A DNA stretch of 10,115 nucleotides, from the NCBI GenBank assembly GCA_013153795.1, contig JAADDV010000193.1, forward strand, positions 1 through 10,115, given 5' to 3'. Of the stretch, positions 7,413 to 10,115 are shown in pieces; position 1 is the stretch's first letter, and every line of letters starts with the position of its first letter. The notes below the pieces were generated by a model. That model was not told where the DNA came from. It saw only the letters and a list, made by a program, of their open reading frames with translations, and did not search any database. The stretch is from Aquificota bacterium. GTDB lineage: Bacteria > Aquificota > Aquificia > Aquificales > Hydrogenothermaceae. The position numbers were made by a program, and so were the translations under genes.

Positions 7413-7421
7413 TGATATTAT
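7413..7421 (+). promoter_or_regulatory. Extended -10 promoter element for the hydrolase
   Basis: TGATATTAT (7413-7421) is a TGn-extended -10 with no recognisable -35 17 bases upstream. Transcription would start about 7428, giving a leader of about 29 bases that contains the strong ribosome binding site AGGAGG (7442-7447). The region is A/T-rich, so chance matches are likely. Confidence 0.35.
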
Positions 7422-7456
7422 TCTACAAACTTCAAATTTACAGGAGGTTGTGAAGA

Positions 7457-8725
7457 ATGAAAAAGATTTTTATTTTATTTTTATCTCTATTTTTAATAGG
7501 AAATCTATCCTGTGAAAATGGTAGTCGGGAGGGAGATTCAAAAATTATTTCTGTTCAAAAACTTATTTCTATATCTCCTCAAAATATGGAAGAAATTCTT
7601 AATCAAAAGAATATTCCTCATGGTCCTATAGTTTTTGGCTATGACGCTTATAAGGTAGTGTATGAAACTAAAGATGATTTTGGAGAAAAGGTTATAGCAT
7701 CAGGATTACTTGTTGTCCCTGTCTTACCTGATATAATTCCTGAAGAAAAAAGAAAATTATATTCTTTTCCTGTAGTATTAAATCATCATGGCACAATTTT
7801 TCAAGATAATGAAGCTCCTTCTTATAACTACATGCCTGCAGATACATCAACTTTTTCTTTGATTTCTTTATTTACAGGCATATATGGATTTGCTACTGTT
7901 TTTCCTGATTATATTGGTTATGGAGAATCAAAAAATCATTATCATCCTTATATGATACAAAATTCTTTAGCTCAAGCTTCCATTGATATGCTTAAGGCTT
8001 CTATTGATTTTTGTGAAAGAAACGGGATTTTAGTAAAAAGAGATACATATATAACTGGTTATTCAGAAGGTGGATATGCAGCTATGGCTACAGCTAAAAG
8101 ATTACAAGAAAAACCAGAGCTTTTAATAAATGTAAAAGCTGTAGCTCCTTTAGATGGGATTTACGATTTAGAAAATATGGGTCTTGCCGTAGTTAGTCAG
8201 GAAGAAATAAAATATCCAGCCTTCATAGGTTTTCTTCTTTATGCATATTCAAAAACTTATCCTGAAGATGTGATTCTAAACCAGCTTGTTCAAGAACCAT
8301 ATGCAACAATAATTCCTACTCTTTTTGATGGAAAAAAATCAGCAGTTGAAATAAATAGTAGTTTAACTTCAAAAACCTTAAAACTTTTTTATCCTCAAGC
8401 TATGCAAGATTTTGCTTTAAATCCTAAAAATCCTTTTAGAAGTAAACTAAAGGAAAATAATACAGATAACTGGGCTCCAAAATTTAAAATGAAAATTATT
8501 CACTGTGAGCATGATGATGTTTTACCTTATCAATTAGTAGAAATCTCCTTTAAAAAGCTAGTTGCAAATGGAGCTGAGGATATAGAGCTTGTTAATCCAG
8601 AAAAGGTGTTTTCATCGTTAGTAGATAATGATGGATGGTCTCATAAAGAATGTGCTCCTTATGCTTATCAGCTAGCTGCTAAATGGTTTTGTATACTAGA
8701 AAGAGGAGAGGACTCTTGTAGATAA
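7457..8725 (+). CDS. Exported alpha/beta-hydrolase (secretory lipase/esterase-like, possible lipoprotein)
   Basis: A serine hydrolase with a complete catalytic triad: nucleophile S203 in GYSEGG (201-206), acid D353 in HCEHDDVLPY (349-358) and base H396 in GWSHKE (393-398). The oxyanion region is NHHGT (109-113). The architecture and 422-residue length resemble secretory lipases and large bacterial esterases, which cleave ester bonds of acyl lipids or small esters; the substrate is unknown. The N-terminus is a signal peptide (MKKIFILFLSLFLIGN, 1-16) followed by LSC; C19 could be lipidated, but Asn at -3 is unusual for a lipobox, so ordinary cleavage is possible. Either way the enzyme should act outside the cytoplasm. 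The start is well supported by AGGAGG 9 bases upstream. It stands alone, separated from bioW by 253 bases with terminators, and converges with the sir2 gene. Confidence 0.85.
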   Translation: MKKIFILFLSLFLIGNLSCENGSREGDSKIISVQKLISISPQNMEEILNQKNIPHGPIVFGYDAYKVVYETKDDFGEKVIASGLLVVPVLPDIIPEEKRKLYSFPVVLNHHGTIFQDNEAPSYNYMPADTSTFSLISLFTGIYGFATVFPDYIGYGESKNHYHPYMIQNSLAQASIDMLKASIDFCERNGILVKRDTYITGYSEGGYAAMATAKRLQEKPELLINVKAVAPLDGIYDLENMGLAVVSQEEIKYPAFIGFLLYAYSKTYPEDVILNQLVQEPYATIIPTLFDGKKSAVEINSSLTSKTLKLFYPQAMQDFALNPKNPFRSKLKENNTDNWAPKFKMKIIHCEHDDVLPYQLVEISFKKLVANGAEDIELVNPEKVFSSLVDNDGWSHKECAPYAYQLAAKWFCILERGEDSCR

Positions 8726-8733
8726 ATAAAAAA

Positions 8734-8768
8734 AAGGGGTTTATATAACCCCTTCTGTTATTTTTTTT
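8734..8768. terminator. Bidirectional intrinsic terminator between hydrolase and sir2
   Basis: AAGGGGTT (8734-8741) and AACCCCTT (8747-8754) form an 8-bp stem with a TATAT loop. On the minus strand the stem runs directly into a T8 tract (complement of 8728-8735), ideal for ending sir2. On the plus strand CTG and TTA precede another T8 (8761-8768), serving the hydrolase. The sir2 stop codon (8743-8741) lies in the loop and stem of this hairpin. Confidence 0.85.
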
Positions 8769-9592
8769 ATTCCTTCTAATCCACCTAAAGGGATGGATAT
8801 ATGCCTTTTAGAAGGGACTTCATAATCTCTAGGATTAATTCTAATTAAAGTTCCATCTAAAGAAGAAGCAACCCTTTCTGAAAGTAGTCTCACAGTTGGG
8901 ACAGCTTTTCCTGCTCCTATTTCTACAATAGCTAGTTTATAATCCATATCTTGTATTTTTTCTAACCATCTTTCAAATCTAAATTCCTGTCCTGCAGTCC
9001 TGTGAGGTATCCATTCCCAATCACCAAACATAAGAATATTAGGCCGTGCTATATCTCCACAATGTTTACATTGTGGTAATGGTGGAATAGCTTCAAACTT
9101 TTCCATATCAATATTTATTTCTATTCCATCTGCTGACCATATATCATCTACACAAGGTTTTACACACTGAAGATGATGTATAGAGCCATGGATTTCTACA
9201 ATCTTTTTTTCATCATATCCGGCTTTTTGAAACTGCCCATCTACATTTGAAGTAAATACAAAATAACCTCCTTTTTTCTTTTCTCCTAAATTTTTTAGAA
9301 TATAAAAACCTTCATGAGGCTTTGTATTTCTATATAGATTTAAACGATGCCCATAAAAAGCCCAGGCTAATTTGGGATTTTCTCTAAACCATCTAGGATT
9401 AGCAAGCTCTTCAAATCTAAGACCAAGTTTTTTAGCTATAGGATAAGCTCTCCAAAAACCTTCTGTCCCTCTAAAATCTGGCAAACCACTATCTACTCCC
9501 ATTCCAGCACCAGCTGTAATTAAAAGAGCATCAGCTTCTTTTAAAACTTCCCTTGCTCTTTCTATTTCTTTATCTATTTCTATATTTTTCAT
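8741..9592 (-). CDS. Sir2-family NAD-dependent protein deacylase
   Basis: Sirtuins remove acyl groups from lysines using NAD, giving nicotinamide and O-acyl-ADP-ribose. The 283-residue protein shows the Rossmann core in order: ITAGAGMGVDSGLPDFRG (25-42, NAD binding), TSNVDGQF (114-121), catalytic H135 in VEIHGSIHHLQC (132-143), a zinc module with C143-x3-C147 and C175-x2-C178, NILMFGD (185-191) and the adenine-side VEIGAGKAVPTVR (223-235). All catalytic residues are present, so it should be active. It belongs to a subgroup marked by the LANPRWF and WAFYGHRLNLYR segments (63-69, 77-88), not the CobB core type; the acyl preference is unknown. The first zinc pair has CxxxC spacing. The start at 9592 is preceded by GAAAGGAGA. 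It is transcribed alone, convergent to the hydrolase and divergent from the next gene. Confidence 0.93.
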   Translation of the reverse strand: MKNIEIDKEIERAREVLKEADALLITAGAGMGVDSGLPDFRGTEGFWRAYPIAKKLGLRFEELANPRWFRENPKLAWAFYGHRLNLYRNTKPHEGFYILKNLGEKKKGGYFVFTSNVDGQFQKAGYDEKKIVEIHGSIHHLQCVKPCVDDIWSADGIEINIDMEKFEAIPPLPQCKHCGDIARPNILMFGDWEWIPHRTAGQEFRFERWLEKIQDMDYKLAIVEIGAGKAVPTVRLLSERVASSLDGTLIRINPRDYEVPSKRHISIPLGGLEGIKKITEGVI

Positions 9593-9768
9593 ATATTTCT
9601 CCTTTCAAAAAGTATAATTTTATTTGCATTTATAAATATCATAAATTAGTTTCCCTTTCACTTAATGTAAGAATAGATTAATATAAAGTCATTCTTATAA
9701 ACTAATGCTTTTAGTTATTTCATATACATAATAAACCAAAGATAAGGTTTTATTATTGGAGGTTTAAA
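9593..9768. promoter_or_regulatory. Divergent intergenic region between sir2 and the right-edge gene
   Basis: These 176 bases must hold both promoters. On the minus strand TATACT (9616-9611) is a possible sir2 -10. On the plus strand, several TATA-like hexamers (for example 9723-9728) could serve the right-edge gene; none has a clear -35. TAAGAAT (9668-9674) and ATTCTTA (9691-9697) form an inverted repeat. AATAAACC (9730-9737) can pair with GGTTTTATT (9746-9754) with one bulge, just before the ribosome binding site. A copy of TTCCCTTTCACTT, the arm sequence of the bioW terminator, occurs at 9651-9663. Confidence 0.4.
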
Positions 9769-10115
9769 ATGAAATATACTTTAACAGGAAACTTCCAGTA
9801 TGATTTAGGTATATATGGTTTGAAAAATATTTTAGATTTTTTTCAAGAAAAATATAAAACTGATAATAAGTTTTTTCTTGAAATCGAAAAAAAACCTGAA
9901 GAAATTCTTGAACTTATTGTCTTAAAACTTATATCAGAAAAAGAGATAAACTATTTTTTTAATAAACTTTTAGATGTTTTTTTTAAAAATAAAAAAAATA
10001 AAGAGAAAATTTTAAAAGACTTTTTATCAAAAAAAAACTTATCAAATGAAGAATTAAAGCTTTTCATAAAAAAAGAAAAAAATTTAGAAAAAACAATAAA
10101 TCTTTTGACTGATGA
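9769..10115 (+). CDS. Partial gene, possibly Cas8-type CRISPR large subunit N-terminus
   Basis: An open frame of 115 residues runs off the right edge, starting at an ATG five bases after GGAGGT (9758-9763). The N-terminus reads MKYTLTGNFQYDLGIYGL followed by KNILDFF. The pattern of a short beta-strand, then a (Y/F)(N/D)xGIxGLxxIL segment, resembles the opening of Cas8-type proteins (Cst1/Csh1 groups) of type I CRISPR-Cas, where it belongs to the effector complex. The rest is extremely Lys/Glu/Phe/Leu-rich, mostly helical, with lysine clusters at about 75-105. No zinc CxxC pair is visible yet. The gene is real on grounds of its start signal and frame; the Cas8 identity rests on one short pattern and could be wrong. 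Confidence 0.6.
   Translation, partial: MKYTLTGNFQYDLGIYGLKNILDFFQEKYKTDNKFFLEIEKKPEEILELIVLKLISEKEINYFFNKLLDVFFKNKKNKEKILKDFLSKKNLSNEELKLFIKKEKNLEKTINLLTD

Noticed and set aside
9593..9768. CRISPR leader or repeats next to the possible Cas8 gene.
   Set aside because: No 25-40 base direct repeats are present; only short inverted repeats are seen.

Overview
The window is A/T-rich, with long A and T runs in most genes, and densely packed. The gene families suggest a thermophilic bacterium of the Aquificota, most likely the Hydrogenothermaceae (Sulfurihydrogenibium/Persephonella-like). The clues are a split-type tRNA nucleotidyltransferase of about 530 residues, like the CC-adding enzyme of Aquifex, a single-domain BioW, and the strongly Lys/Ile/Glu-rich proteins. 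This assignment comes from recalled family knowledge, not from a search.

Layout. Positions 2-883 hold the 3' part of an HD-domain phosphohydrolase that starts left of the window. After a 218-base gap with an extended -10 promoter comes a compact five-gene plus-strand unit: chorismate synthase (aroC, 1102-2277), a cytoplasmic GH15 alpha-glucosidase/glucoamylase (2300-4228), a CCA/CC-adding tRNA nucleotidyltransferase with an HD domain (4230-5828), a small exported protein of unknown function (5867-6469) and BioW, the pimeloyl-CoA synthetase of biotin synthesis (6472-7203). The gaps are 22, 1, 38 and 2 bases. A long hairpin (7210-7245) follows bioW directly. The genes of the unit have unrelated housekeeping roles: aromatic amino acids, alpha-glucan breakdown, tRNA 3'-end synthesis and biotin.

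The 253-base gap 7204-7456 holds that hairpin and a striking GC-rich stretch (7253-7280) framed by a perfect 10-bp A/T inverted repeat and followed by eight Ts. A separately promoted, exported serine alpha/beta-hydrolase, possibly a lipoprotein (7457-8725), converges on a minus-strand Sir2-family NAD-dependent deacylase (8741-9592). The two share one bidirectional terminator that overlaps the sir2 stop codon. Diverging from sir2, a plus-strand gene starts at 9769 and runs off the right edge. Its N-terminus weakly resembles the start of Cas8-type large subunits of type I CRISPR systems, so a CRISPR-Cas locus may begin there. No CRISPR repeats lie inside the window.

The most interesting leads are the GC-rich framed element at 7243-7306, the possible Cas8 start at the right edge, and the unknown exported protein translationally coupled to bioW. 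No tRNA, rRNA, insertion sequence or CRISPR array was found.
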